Shown here: piece by piece, positions 34,328 to 45,059 of the stretch
Layout: each line of letters begins with the position of its first letter
Numbering within the stretch: position 1 is the stretch's first letter
Source: Tridacna crocea
Lineage: Eukaryota; Mollusca; Bivalvia; Cardiida; Cardiidae
NCBI GenBank assembly: GCA_943736015.1
Contig: OX031062.1
Span: 56,160,962-56,224,961 of the forward strand
Length of the DNA: 64,000 bases
Direction of reading: 5' to 3'
Position numbers and translations under genes: made by a program
Notes under the pieces: generated by a model
The model's input: the letters and a program-made list of their open reading frames with translations, nothing else
Databases searched by the model: none
What the model was told of the DNA's origin: nothing

Positions 34328-34460
34328 TGATGGCATTCTTTGTTAATGCTCGGCATCCATGCTAGAATTGTTCCTTAGACTATTACAAACAAGATAGGGG
34401 TGGATGCCCAGCGTGATTTTTCGATTTAAGGTCACAGTGAGGTCAAAGGTCAATGAGTGC
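34328..34460 (+). repeat. Left terminal inverted repeat of the 6.75-kb element
   Basis: A 38-bp outer block is identical in inverse to 41040-41077. The inner part has aggggtggatgcccagcg and gtcacagtgaggtcaaaggt, matching the right end with gaps. Confidence 0.85.
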
Positions 34461-35105
34461 AAAAATCAAGAAAAAATGGCTTGTAGCTAAAGCAAAATTA
34501 TTTGCGTCAACACAAAATGAAAGCAATGTGAACGAAATCAAATAAATTGAATCAGGAATGGACAGAGGCTCACCCCAGAGCCTATATTGTCATTTTCAAA
34601 CAGTATTTTACCATATTTATGCTAAAAAACGCTCAGGCCAATAACAAAATAGAGCACAATACTTAACGAAATTTTGATTGAACATGAGTAAAAGGTTTAT
34701 TATTACATACATATAATCCAAGGCATTCTTGTAACTAAAGGTAGCCATGCTAGAAATATTCTAGACTACTTCAAACAATGTTAGGATGCATGCTTAGTGT
34801 CTGTTTCGAATTTCAGGTCAGAATGAGGTCACAGGTAAAGTACGTTCAAATGTGGGAAACTGGCAAATACGTGCAAATGATGTACATTGTACATTATTTT
34901 CATCTTTAGAATTATGACAATAGGAACAAAATCAAATGCAAATAAGTAAAAATGAAACCAAGGCTTACCTCAGCCTCTCAATTGATATTTACAGGTAAAA
35001 CTTTACCATATTTCTGCTAAAAAGCGCCCCGGCGCAATGCAAAACAAAGAAATAACACAATACTGTCAGTAAACATGATGAAACACAATGCTTTATATAA
35101 TTGTC
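34340..35105 (+). repeat. Tandem ~395-bp subterminal repeat
   Basis: The left-end block recurs directly. ccatgctagaattgttcctt (34358) parallels ccatgctagaaatattctag (about 34746). ggtcacagtgaggtcaaagg parallels ggtcagaatgaggtcacagg. Also catatttatgctaaaaaacg (34612) parallels catatttctgctaaaaagcg (about 35009). Identity is moderate. Confidence 0.72.
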
Positions 35106-35241
35106 ATATACATGTTATTCAAGACACTTCTAAGGCTCAAACAGTTTCTGATATACAGCTTCTATTACCACACACCTTCTAATAAATGTCCATATGTGAC
35201 TACTTTCAGAAACATGTTTGTAGGAGACGTTTTAAAAGTGT

Positions 35242-38200
35242 CTACAGGTCGGCCAGTGGAAATTGCATTGATTCGGCGTACTCGATAGCCTCCAAGGCTG
35301 CTTGAAGTCCTACAGGATTAGCACATCCTGCTGCATCGCATGCACATTCAATCATGCAGATCTGACCAGCCTTAAAACACTTACATCTGGCAGTACTGCA
35401 TTTTGTTTTGCAGCCACAAGTAGTGAGTTCCATGCAAGCCGTCGGCACAGCTGGTAATCTACTCCACACAATTTCTATTCCATTTGGCCCAAGTTTCCAT
35501 CCACCAGTATCGGTTGCTGTTCCGATTTCCATTTGAGCATTATAAACATTCAGCCAAATTTTGGCCTGATGATCAGCTCTAAAACAGTGCAATTCAAGCG
35601 CATCTTTAGTAGGTGGTAGAAGTTCTAGCCCTTTTCTCGCCTTGGAGAAAAGATTGAATCGTATCAAGTCAATATCCACACCTTCTGTTTCAACGCATCC
35701 GCCATACAACCGAATGACAAATTCTTCTACTTCCTGTACGTTCAAGTCTCTACCTAATGACTGCAGCAGTTTCGGAGTTTCCAGGTACTGTTTCCAACAT
35801 GTTTTTTTGCCGATGCCGGAGAATGATGAGGTTGTATCGCAACCTGTCATGGCATGAAAGCCGAGAATGTTCTCCAGTGTATCGTCATTCAGTTTCGATG
35901 CAATAATGTGAACTGGATAGCACTTTTTCTGCTTAAACGTTCCTGACACCATCCATATCTCAGCTTCAGTGCGACCAAGGTGGTACAAAAGAAGAAGCAA
36001 TACAACAGTATCTCTACAAATGACAATTACTCGTTTGTAACCGTTCTGTATTGCATCTTTACCATGCAGAATCAAGCGTGTGTCTGCTTCCTCGTGATTA
36101 GCAGACAAGTCAGTTACGTCTCTTTTACTTGACTTTGTATTTACTGGGTCAGGAAAGCCACCCCCAGCAACCACTTCACAGTTCCCTGCCAATGATTCAG
36201 CTTTTTGTAAAAGTTTTTCTGACAGGTATGTTGCAAAATCTGCCTTATTATCCTCTAGTGCAATGAACTGTGTCCAAACCTGTGGTAATGGGACTTCAGG
36301 TCCCTGGATAAGCTTCCGAACTGGTCTCCGCTTTGCTGTTCGTTTGGTGCGTGTTGAAGACTTAATCGACTGCTGTCCTAAGTAGCGATCAAATGTGACA
36401 TCAACACGTGTTGTAGTGTGTCGCAAATGTTTGAATACAGATGTCAGAAAAGCATCTGCATAATCACCAAACGTGTTGCAACCGTGTGGTTTTCCAAGAG
36501 CTTGGATCGTTGCATGTCCATCGATTAAAACACAAGTTTGTAATTCAGATTTTGGAATATCAGACGGAGTTTCGATCTCCAGAGCTGTTGTCAAGAGAGA
36601 AAGCATGTCTGACTTTGATGTTTGATTCATCTGGCCATCAGGTTTGGCTAGAGAAAGAGGCACAGGAGACAATTCATGCTTTAAGATATCAGCCGTTTGA
36701 ACAGATCGTCCAGCATTGAACAAGCGTTGTAATAATTTTCTGTCTGCTTTCAACAATTTCTTCTCACTTTGTTTTTCTGTTGCTGGTATTTTGTACAAAG
36801 TAGCAAAGGTTTTTGAATTTTGCTTCTTGATTGTATCAAAAAACCCAACATTCTTTTCTTTGAGGCGCTGTTCTGTGAATTCTGTAACTAACAGTTTGCC
36901 TTTCTCTTCTGCTGACAACAAGTCTTTACTAATATCGTCTACTGCTACATCCTTTGTAGCCAGTGCGACAAGTCTGCTAGCAACAGGCTGGTCTTCGCTA
37001 GAAGCTTCACTTTCTGAGATCTGTGTTTTCATCGACGTTCCAAACACATCAAGTGAAACAAACTGTTTCACAAGTTCCTTAACCTTCTCCTCGTCCAGCT
37101 TAACTCTGGATGGCATTGCATCATTTCTTGCAAATGTGTTTTCTTCCTCATCATAGAGAAGTCCAAACAGAACTTTGGTTACTTGTGATACATGTGATCT
37201 AACTGCCCAAGTAGCACAAAATCGATCACGGGCTTGATCACTCCTGGTGATACCTATAATTCCACCAGACACTTTACACATTTTGTTGATCCATTCAGTG
37301 GCTTGGTCGGGAGGAACTTGGTTGAACAGGTTTTGGCTGCGTTTGATTACAAAGTTCCCCGCTTGAAATTCTCTGTATATTTCAGGCGCTGTTTTTTCTA
37401 ACGACCTCATTTCTGTCAGATAGACTGGCCCCCACCTTGAATAATTGTTGTGATCGTACACCACTAGCCATGGCAGTATGGCAGCAAAGGACTCGAGGTG
37501 GAGTTGCCAATTGCCTTCCCGCTCAGCCCTTATAAAGTTCAGAAGAGTCTCAACCATTTTCATGTACGACAGCCAAAATGCATAATTCTTGCTTGTTGAC
37601 ATAGAGGCGTCAAACTCATTCAAGAGATCAGTTAGTTTCTGGCTCTGTATGTAGCCTTCAAGGTTACCGACGGCTGTCTGAAACAATTCTCTCGCTGGCT
37701 TCTCTCTCAATTTGAATAGTTCAACAGTTGGACTTGCAATGTTTTCAAGATCACCCAAGGCTTTGTCTTGATGGGTTGTTAACCAGTCAAGAAACATGCG
37801 CCAACGAATTCGCCAAAGAGCCTCGTATGCTAACATATGACCCCTCACAGCTCTGTAATATGCCTTTCCCTCCAAGACTGTTTCAGTAGTATTTTGAGCG
37901 AAAACTCCAGATTCTATCCAAACATAATCTAGGCCTGCGGACTCCACATGTTGTCCTATTGCTTTAAGGAAATTGAAGCATACGTGCAGACCCCCCCCCC
38001 CATTCGGAAAATAACATTCCGATAGTTTTCTTCATTCGCCCATACAAGTTCCTTTCCCCTACTGTACAACGGCTGATCAGCTGTGATAACAGTATATTGC
38101 TGACCTAAATGTCGGCTTATGGATACAAACCGGTTTATGACAGTAGCCATGGTGTCGTTACTATCAGCTGGGGCTTGAAGAATCGGTAACATGCCAGCCG

Positions 38201-40084
38201 TAGTAATTAACGGATTTACTGAACAGCGTGTTTCATTAAATGCACCCCAGATTGGAACTTTCTGGTCATCTGAACAAAGGTGCCTAGCTAGTGTCCATGC
38301 TAAGTTAGTGTAAGTGGACAAACATGTTTGTGTTTTCTCACTTAACCACCTATCCATTTCATACTCTGTTCCATTTTCAAAACGGGGATTTGGTCTTCCA
38401 CTCGATGGGAGCTTGGCTTTATCAAGCTCGTGAAAACGTGCTAAGACTTCGTGGTCAAGTTTTGCAGGCCTGTTAGTTTGTTGTTCCAAGCTTTCCGTCA
38501 AATGATTGTCAGAACTTCGCTGACAAGCCATCATCTGTGTACAGTGGAATGTGTTTTTTCCATCTAACGTGGCTTCTAGAACATCAATATTGTCACATGA
38601 ATACTGCACGAGTCTTTCTGCGTCAATATTGTCCGGGACATATACATATCCATTTGCGACATATTTGTCCAATACGTTATTTGCAATTGCATTGTCCATT
38701 CTGTGAACCGTCTTAATGCCAATAGAGTGGTTTGCTGCATGGAATAGCTGTACCAGGTTTTCTGATCTAGTTGCCTGGTGTAAAGCGAGGCCAAGCCCAA
38801 TATGCTTTGGTGTCAACTTTCTGTGGTTTGACACACCGTATATTATGTCTTGGGCAATACTACAGATGGCCCTTTTTGCACCACTGTCTTCCAACGGGTT
38901 ATCCCCGGAGCCCTCCAAAATATCCAAGCCACCAAAGAGGAGACTTAGAAACAGAAACAGACTTTCAGGAATTATCCTTTCAACGTGTTCTTGGTCTATT
39001 CCTTGCCATAGATCGGTGTGACCAGGTGTATTCTTCAGATCAGCCCTGATTTTGATGGCAGTATGAACCATTTCTTGTAACAAATTTACATCACGTGTTT
39101 TGCTCATCAACACAGTGTCATCTTCAGATGAGCTTTCTGAAGAATCTGTGTCTGAAGAGGCAAACAGTTCCTTTTTGGAGGCCTTTGTTAGAGTTTTAGA
39201 AATTACAAAGTCAGATCACCCGGATACATGAAGAGTGGGGCCTTTATGTCTAAAGAGCGTACAAAATTAGCTTTGTGACCAAGATGTGTTCGTACATCAT
39301 CAGTGAATGATTGACGTCTTGACAAGTATTTCTGTGGTATTTCAGATTCCGGTGTTTCATCTGAAAGTTGCTGATACTTTTCCCAGACACTATTCATATC
39401 ATACACATGACCAAGAGCCAGACCATGTTCCAGAATATTGCAAAGTTCTGGCATGGCCAAGTCTTGCGTGGGCAAAATGCCCGTCTTGCGAATTTTTTCC
39501 ACTTTCCTTTCGAAGGTTACAAGACAAGGTAAATGATATTTTCCCTCGGCAGCGGGAAGATCGCTTATTCCTGATAATCGAACCCTCATAATTGGATCAA
39601 ACTTTGCATCCTCCATTATCTGCACAGACTTCTTCATATATTCTATATTGTGTAGTTCTTCACGCTTATCTGTTTGGCAAAACATGCACTTTTTCCAGTC
39701 TACTGGAGCGACTGATCGTCGCCCTGATCGAGAGGCTGGTTCAGTTACTTTTGTTTCGGAAACTATTGATTCCTCTGCTTTTTTCTGCAACCTTTGAATG
39801 TGCATCTCGGATGTAAATGAGCTGTAACAATTCTTATGCCATTTTATCTCTGAGGATGCCCACTCAGTGTCACTTAATGAGTCAAGCCTATCTAACACGT
39901 CTATACTGGCAACATCTCTGAACTGTCTCCGCCTTCGCACACACTCTCTCACTTTCTGTTTACCATCCTCGCTACCAACCCTTAGCTGATCTTTCCTAGA
40001 TGCCTGACATATAATGCAAAAATCAAAAGAACGTTTCAACACATCAGATTTTCTTTTCAACACAGTAACTGGATCAACGTCCAT
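35242..40084 (-). CDS. Element-encoded protein with paired Zn modules, acidic nuclease-like core and CXC domain (2 frameshifts)
   Basis: Three frames make one protein of about 1,610 aa. The first (40084-39203) holds two similar modules: FCIIC...WHKNCYSSF and KCMFC...KYHLPCLVTF. The second (about 39205-37956) and third (to 35242) hold the body. Breaks lie near 39205 and in an 11-G run at 37991-38001 (minus strand), directly after FRMGG. The third frame has LIDGHATIQALGKPHG, VDVTFDRYLG, NHEEADTRLILHGK, VIVICRDTVVLL and GFHAMTGCDTTSSFSG. This ordered set of acidic motifs is compatible with a PIN/FEN-like nuclease fold (inference). It ends with a tesmin/TSO1-like CXC domain (CGCKTKCSTARCKCFKAGQ, then CMIECAC; about 35310-35435). 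I recall many invertebrate hypothetical proteins with the HEEADTR and GCDTTS motifs. A transposase role is unproven. Confidence 0.75.
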
Positions 40085-40964
40085 GATTGGTGTAACTTAA
40101 ATTCTGAATTATAAAAGAAAGATTTATAATCAAAACAATCAAAGATTGAAATCACTGAACATTAACTACTAACTAGCATAAAATCAGCAGGATATAATGA
40201 CAAATTGTATAATCAAGTCTCAGTAACACATTTTACACGAAAACCCTAACTGTTTGCAACATATTTATCACCTTATCAGAATATAAAAACCTTTTGACTT
40301 CAAGAAAGTGAGATGGTTTGTTATGTAGAAAGAGTGCACGTCGCCTGCGTCCGGTAAACAAATACATTCAAATTGTCGTTTTGTAGCGCTGTATTTACTG
40401 GTACAGTGGCTAGCAGTATGCACAGTGTAATTAAATTAGTGTCATTTTCCTTTAGAGAGGCTTATAACAAAACTATTGAACAGAAATCTAGAACTCTTCT
40501 TAATATTAAAAGAATTCAAAACCTGTGTTGATACAAATTTTAAAGCTTAAACGCAATATTAAGTACTGAGCAAGTTCAACCGATTCCATTAGCCTACCGA
40601 CCTGAATTTTAGTTAAGTTTATAAAAGCAAAATACAATCCAAGTGTACACAGACCCTTACACAACGTAGAGGACACAATCACAAATTAAGAAATGCATAT
40701 GACTGAGGCATCATGGCAAATGCCGTTGAAAAAAAGACTGAAAACGTCAAAAATATTCAGAGATAAACCGTTTTTAGCTTCGGAAAGTACATTTTTCTAT
40801 CCCATAATAGTCAAAATATTCACAAAAAGTCGTCTTTTCAATAAAATAATGTCTCTGATGCAGTTTTCAGAAAATTTAGCACAATTAGAATTAATAATAC
40901 AGCATGTATAGCAATTAAAAATATCACAATGACGATTTTAATATGAAAGCGCACCTATTTGACC
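40085..40964. other. 5' leader region of the 6.75-kb element, no ORF
   Basis: About 880 bp between the minus-strand start codon and the right terminal repeat; presumably the element's promoter and leader. AT-rich, no recognised motif. Confidence 0.4.
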
Positions 40965-41077
40965 TTTGACCTTGCTGTGACATTAATTTCAGATTGGGCA
41001 TCCACCCTGGGAGGTTTTGTCATACCCCAAAGAATATTACTAGCATGGATGCCGAGCATTAACAAAGAATGCCATCA
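40965..41077 (-). repeat. Right terminal inverted repeat of the 6.75-kb element
   Basis: Contains tgacctttgaccttgctgtg, gggcatccaccctggg and tagcatggatgccgagcatt, inverse to the left end. The outer 38 bp (41040-41077) match exactly. Confidence 0.85.
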
Positions 41078-41690
41078 AAACAATTTTCTAGAGCTCGTAC
41101 GAATTATAGTCGGTAAACTATAAAGAACAAAATTAAGCTGCACGGAGTGTATCGGTTGCAATAAGTTAGTTACTGTCGTAGATCTATGCCAGCAATCTGG
41201 TTATGAAACCTTAAACTAACGACGGCTTAAGCACAAACTCAACCTCTTCTATAAAATGGCCGATGGGCTTAGTCCAAATTGTCTTAATACTCTTGTTCCA
41301 ACTACGGTTAGCATTTCTTGCAGTTACAACCTTCATGGGCCAAACGATTTGAGATTTGTTGTCGAACTAGCTTGTACAATGTTTCACTTTTGCCAGCTGT
41401 GATCAATGATTGGAATTCCCTACCAGGTGATACCAGGTATGTGCAATCATTTCCAGCCTAAACAAGCCTTATCCATGGAGGTTTATTTTGTTGGCGATAG
41501 GAAAACATACATGCCAGATTACGCAACAGATGCAGCGGCATCACTACTTTGTAGATGTGGTGCGGTTGAATCGACTAAACACTTCTTTTTAAAAAGTTCA
41601 TTTTATAATAACCAAAGAAATAGTGTAAGAGAGGGAGAGAGAGAGAGACTCTTCGTGGTCTGTACAAGAGAGATTTTAATCTAATGTCTC
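41078..41690 (+). pseudogene. Decayed LINE ORF2, 3' portion
   Basis: Continuation of the LINE at 33250-34327. Fragments include LELVRIIVGKL, LNLFYKMADGLSPNCLNTL, SYNLHGPNDLRFVVE and, after a frame change, YVFGDRKTYMP-like 'YFVGDRKTYMPDYATDA' with CRCGAVESTKHFF. This Cys/His tail is typical of CR1/Jockey-like ORF2. It ends in a ga-rich stretch near 41632-41652. Confidence 0.72.
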
Positions 41691-41819
41691 AACTTAAAGG
41701 CCATAAAAAACATGTTTTAGATCTATATTATTAATTTCGAAAACTACGTGTATTAATTGGTAGTCTAGTAATATTGTGATAAAAATACCAATATAATTAG
41801 TTTCTACGACAACGCTTTA

Positions 41820-41905
41820 TCACATAACCTCCCATGTTGTCAGTGTAATATACCCCTTACAAATTTTCTTATCTCATACACGTTTAATATCACTATTGTG
41901 CAGTA
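41820..41905 (+). repeat. Fragment of the 25215/45060 dispersed repeat
   Basis: cacataacctcccatgttgt, cagtgtaatatacccc, then ttcttatctcatacacgttt. Confidence 0.6.
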
Positions 41906-41939
41906 TATAGAAACTGTTTTCTATCGTTAGAGATTTACA

Positions 41940-42015
41940 AAGCAATCGGACAGTACAGGTATAAGACAAGACTCTTCGTCCTGTGCAGTCTAATCTTAAT
42001 CTGCAAAAGCCCTTT
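41940..42015. repeat. T2 core, decayed
   Basis: cggacagtacaggtataaga, cgtcctgtgcagtctaatct, taatctgcaaaag: a degraded T2 hairpin. Confidence 0.5.
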
Positions 42016-42094
42016 CTAGCCAAAGGCGCCGAGAGTACGTTTCAGTTTGAAATCAATTGTATTTTTAACCCATCGAAAGAGTTAAAGTTTTAAT

Positions 42095-42260
42095 TACCCT
42101 GTGTTGACTGTGGGAAAGCAGCCAGTGGCTTGGAAAGAATATTGTCCGGAGTACTGGTAAAGGTGACTTCGAAAAAGCATGGATAGCTGCACTTGTCGCG
42201 GTGATTTAGCTGAAACAAGGTTGAAAGCCACGTTAAACACCATACAAACAATCATTCATT
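42095..42260 (+). repeat. SINE-like conserved segment
   Basis: gactgtgggaaagcagccag, tggcttggaaagaatattgt, ccggagtactggtaaaggtg, and later gtgatttagctgaaac and gccacgttaaacacc. Inverse copies lie at 6465-6575, 12880-12960, 46060-46205 and 59465-59585. The 3' phrase 'ttgaaagccacgttaaacac' resembles the tail of mollusc SINEs (recalled). Confidence 0.55.
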
Positions 42261-42494
42261 ATGTCCAACGTTGAAATAGTACAAGGGAGACCACCTGGAA
42301 TGGACACATAAAATTTGACTATCATGGTAGCATTTCAAACGCGTTCTTGATTTCTCGAGGTCAATTTAGAATTGTCTGGATCGGATTAAGAAGCACTGAT
42401 ATTTTTTATGATTAGGTGGTTAGGGTAAGAAACGTCGGCTTCGATCTGAACATGGTTTGTTTGAAAGAACTACAACATAAACTTACGTTATGTT

Positions 42495-42724
42495 TTAACC
42501 CGTTACTCCATAGATACTCATTTTGACGCATCAACAACAGACAGCATTTGAAAACGTTGTGGGAAAAGGAGAAATTGCTTGTAACAAGCAATTTCTCCGT
42601 TTCCCACAATGTTTTCCTCTTAGTCAGATATTTGTATCCTCATTTGTTCATATTTTTGACATCATATCTTTATTTGCTGTTGATATGGAAGAGCCTCAAA
42701 TTGGCATATCAGGTAAAGGGTTAA
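42495..42724. repeat. T1 MITE, variant subfamily
   Basis: TTAA at 42495-42498 and 42721-42724; outer arm ccgttactccatagatactc; centre gggaaaaggagaaattgctt, gtaacaagcaatttctccg. Pairs with 33960-34189. Confidence 0.85.
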
Positions 42725-42749
42725 CGAACACGGAGTTATCACATGACTT

Positions 42750-43265
42750 GTAACAAGCCAAAAGAGGCATTCGGACATTTGCGTTAAGTGTCGTCTAGGA
42801 TCAGTCCGCGCAGGCTAATCCGAGACGACACTTTACGACTACATTAGATTTTGGCCTACAGTAGACTGATATGAAACAGAAAATTGCATAAACACGGAAA
42901 TTGTCGCTTCGGATTAGTATGCGCAGACTTCCCGGGCTGATTCGAGACGACACTTTACACAAATGTCCAGATGACCCTTTTTTTCTTGTTGTATATGGCC
43001 TACAACACGCGAAAAGGGACATAGGACAATAGCGTAAAGTGTCATATCAGATCAGCCTATGCAGTCCGCACAGGCTAATCCGAAACGACACTTTCTGTTG
43101 TTTATGTATTTTTCTGTTGTGCCAAAGTCAGCTGTAGCAGCAAATCTAATGTAGTCGTAAAGTGCCGTTCCAGATTAGCCTGCGCGAACTGCGCAGGCTA
43201 ATCTGAGACGGCCTTTAGGCGAATGTCCGAATGCCTTTTTCGCGTGTTGTAAGCCATATAGGCCA
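42750..43265. repeat. Two Y elements in tandem
   Basis: Repeating blocks of attcggacatttgcgttaag, tgtcgtctaggatcagtccg, ctaatccgagacgacacttt and 'atatggcctacaacacgcga'. Each unit contains palindromes of the form aagtgtcgtct...agacgacactt. The second unit begins near 43010. Confidence 0.72.
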
Positions 43266-43335
43266 CATGATTTCGCACATTTCCAAGCCTTTTCAGTCAT
43301 TTTAACAAACAAAAACACGAAAAATGCTGCGTAAT

Positions 43336-43557
43336 CTTTTTACCAGACAACCTTCCTTACACTTTTCAAAGTCCTAAGCATTTGCAGAGGATAAATTGTG
43401 TGCGGATGAAAAGCCAGGATTCTTCTTCGTAAAAAAAATTAAAGCGGTCAAAGGAGAAAATGCTTCTTACCAGCATTCTTTCCTTTTCTCGCAATTATTT
43501 CAAAAAGCCGTCTTTTGACCATGGAATAAAGACAACATTATGTGGTATAGGGTAAAA
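43336..43557 (+). repeat. T1 palindromic MITE, decayed
   Basis: accagacaaccttccttaca, agcatttgcagaggataaat, centre aaaggagaaaatgcttctta, ccagcattctttcc, end tatgtggtatagggtaa. Confidence 0.7.
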
Positions 43558-43565
43558 TGAACCCT

Positions 43566-43786
43566 TAATCAAACTACAAAATTTTAGACTAGTTCAAATT
43601 GAAAGCATTTGCAGACGACAAAATAAACGTAAATCAAAAATTGAAATTTGTTTCCATCCGGGTAGAAACTATTATGGGAAAAGGAGAAAATGCTGCTTAC
43701 GAGCATTTTCTGCTTTTCCTGCAATGTTTTCAAAAGGGTTCTATGTCAGGGTCGTAAAAAGCAGGGATTGTTTGGTAAAGGGTTAA
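43566..43786 (+). repeat. T1 palindromic MITE, complete
   Basis: Ten bases after the preceding copy; ttaatcaaactac to tttggtaaagggttaa. Centre gggaaaaggagaaaatgctg, cttacgagcattttctgc. Confidence 0.83.
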
Positions 43787-43930
43787 CCAAGCAGGGTGCA
43801 GTATACATTTCATTGCGTCAGTCATTTGTCAATGGAGACGATTTTAAGGTGTCTGCAAGTCGACTTCTAATTAAATTTCTTTGTGGTGATAAAATGTGCT
43901 TCTCTAACAACTGTCCTTTGGGACAAGCAC

Positions 43931-44460
43931 TGTCGACATGGAGCATTTCTGTGTGTCTGTGTTGTCTTATTGGCGTGCATACATGTTTGTACGTCTGCCT
44001 GTCCCTGTGTTATTGGCGTGTATACATGTTTGTACGTCTGTCTGTTCTTGTGTTGTTGCCGTATATGTTTGTGCGTCTTTCTGTCCCGTGTTGTCTGCGT
44101 GTATGTGTGGCGTTTTCGTGTCCCTGCCTGTGTGCCTATTCCTATGGCGTCCGCATGCCTGTCTCTATGTTTGTGCGTCCGTCTATACCTGTCTGTTGTC
44201 TGCTTGAATGTCTGTCGGACCTGACCTGTGTTCCTGTGTCGTGTGCATATCTGTCTTTATGTTTTTGTTTCAGTTTGTCTGTCTATATGTCCGTCTCCCA
44301 CCCGTTGTCTCCACCCTTGTCTGCTTTTTGTCTAGATGTCTATTTGTATGTATATTTCTGTCTATTGAGACAAATGCAGTCTTCAATTAGATTCTCTGTG
44401 TCTGTCTTTGTCTTTATCTCCCATTCCTCTTTCTTTCTCTGTAAATCCAACCCTTTCTAA
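43931..44460. repeat. Degenerate tgtctg-rich low-complexity tract
   Basis: Repeating phrases such as tacatgtttgtacgtctgcc, ctgtccctgtgttattggcg and tgtctgtct with irregular spacing. All three forward frames are open and yield Cys/Val/Leu-rich proteins. That is expected of a biased repeat, so I do not call a gene. Confidence 0.7.
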
Positions 44461-44647
44461 GTTAGCCGAATACTTCCATTGACATGTGTTGTTGTTAACT
44501 TAAAGATAGGGTTGCTATCTTATAACTAAAACGAAATACCGTTCCGACTTTCAAAATACACATTATAAGGAAATTGCTCGTTACAAAGCATTGGTAGGGG
44601 CTTGGACGGTTCCTCGAGTAACAGTGTCAGAGCAGGTCAAGTTGTCT

Positions 44648-44775
44648 AAATTATAAATCCTCCATTTTCCTTTGAAACCCTATGTTGTGTGTACTCCTTA
44701 GAATCGTCTCAATGAGACGATTCTAATAAGTACCCACAACATAGAGTAGGCACCTTTAGAGGAGAAAATTTGATA
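44648..44775. repeat. Inverted repeat centred on a 25-bp palindrome
   Basis: agaatcgtctcaatgagacgattct at 44701-44725. Flanking arms 'ccctatgttgtgtgtactcc' and 'agtacccacaacatagagta' extend it, and ctccattttcctttg / cctttagaggagaaaat pair loosely outside. Confidence 0.7.
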
Positions 44776-44864
44776 TTTTTAATTGAAATCAAAATTACTT
44801 TGTCTATCTCGAGCTCTGTTGTCCATAGGAGCTGGGGTATAGTTTCGAATCCCGAATCTATCTA

Positions 44865-45050
44865 TTTTTTACCAAAACAAGAAAATTTCAGACTTGTCCG
44901 AATCTAAAGAGTTTCCACAGTATATTGAATGAAGTTCATATGGTAAGATTTGTCTCCATAAATAAATTCTGTGTACCTGCATTTTGTCTTTTTCCCACTT
45001 TTTTCCACTGTCGTTAAAGCCCAAGATTGTTTAGTAAGGGTTTTAAGTCA
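44865..45050 (+). repeat. T1 remnant without centre
   Basis: ttttaccaaaacaagaaaat, cagacttgtccgaatctaaa, then tttttcccacttttttccac and ttgtttagtaagggtttta. The palindrome is largely lost. Confidence 0.55.
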
Positions 45051-45059
45051 TTCATATTG

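Larger units (their letters stand above)
34328..41077 (-). mobile_element. 6.75-kb TIR transposon-like element encoding a CXC/nuclease-like protein
   Basis: The ends are inverted copies. tgatggcattctttgttaat then gctcggcatccatgctag starts at 34328, and its exact reverse complement (38 bp) ends at 41077. Similarity then continues inward about 100 bp at lower identity (gtggatgccca; aaggtcaaaggtcaa). The only gene, on the minus strand, fills 35242-40084. The element splits an older LINE: reverse transcriptase lies to its left and the ORF2 C-terminus to its right. That is direct evidence for its limits and its mobility. No unambiguous target duplication is visible at the 38-bp ends. Confidence 0.78.

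Noticed and set aside
36716..37156. 146-aa Ser-rich plus-strand frame
   Set aside because: Antisense shadow of the 6.75-kb element's gene.
34328..41077. Known transposon superfamily such as hAT, piggyBac or KDZ for the 6.75-kb element
   Set aside because: I see no clear target duplication of the expected length and no RNase H-type transposase motif. A CXC domain alone is not enough, since KDZ elements and host proteins also carry it.
43690..44460. 256-aa Cys/Leu/Val-rich open frame and overlapping frames
   Set aside because: It begins inside a T1 MITE and continues through a degenerate tgtctg repeat in which all forward frames are open; composition alone explains it.
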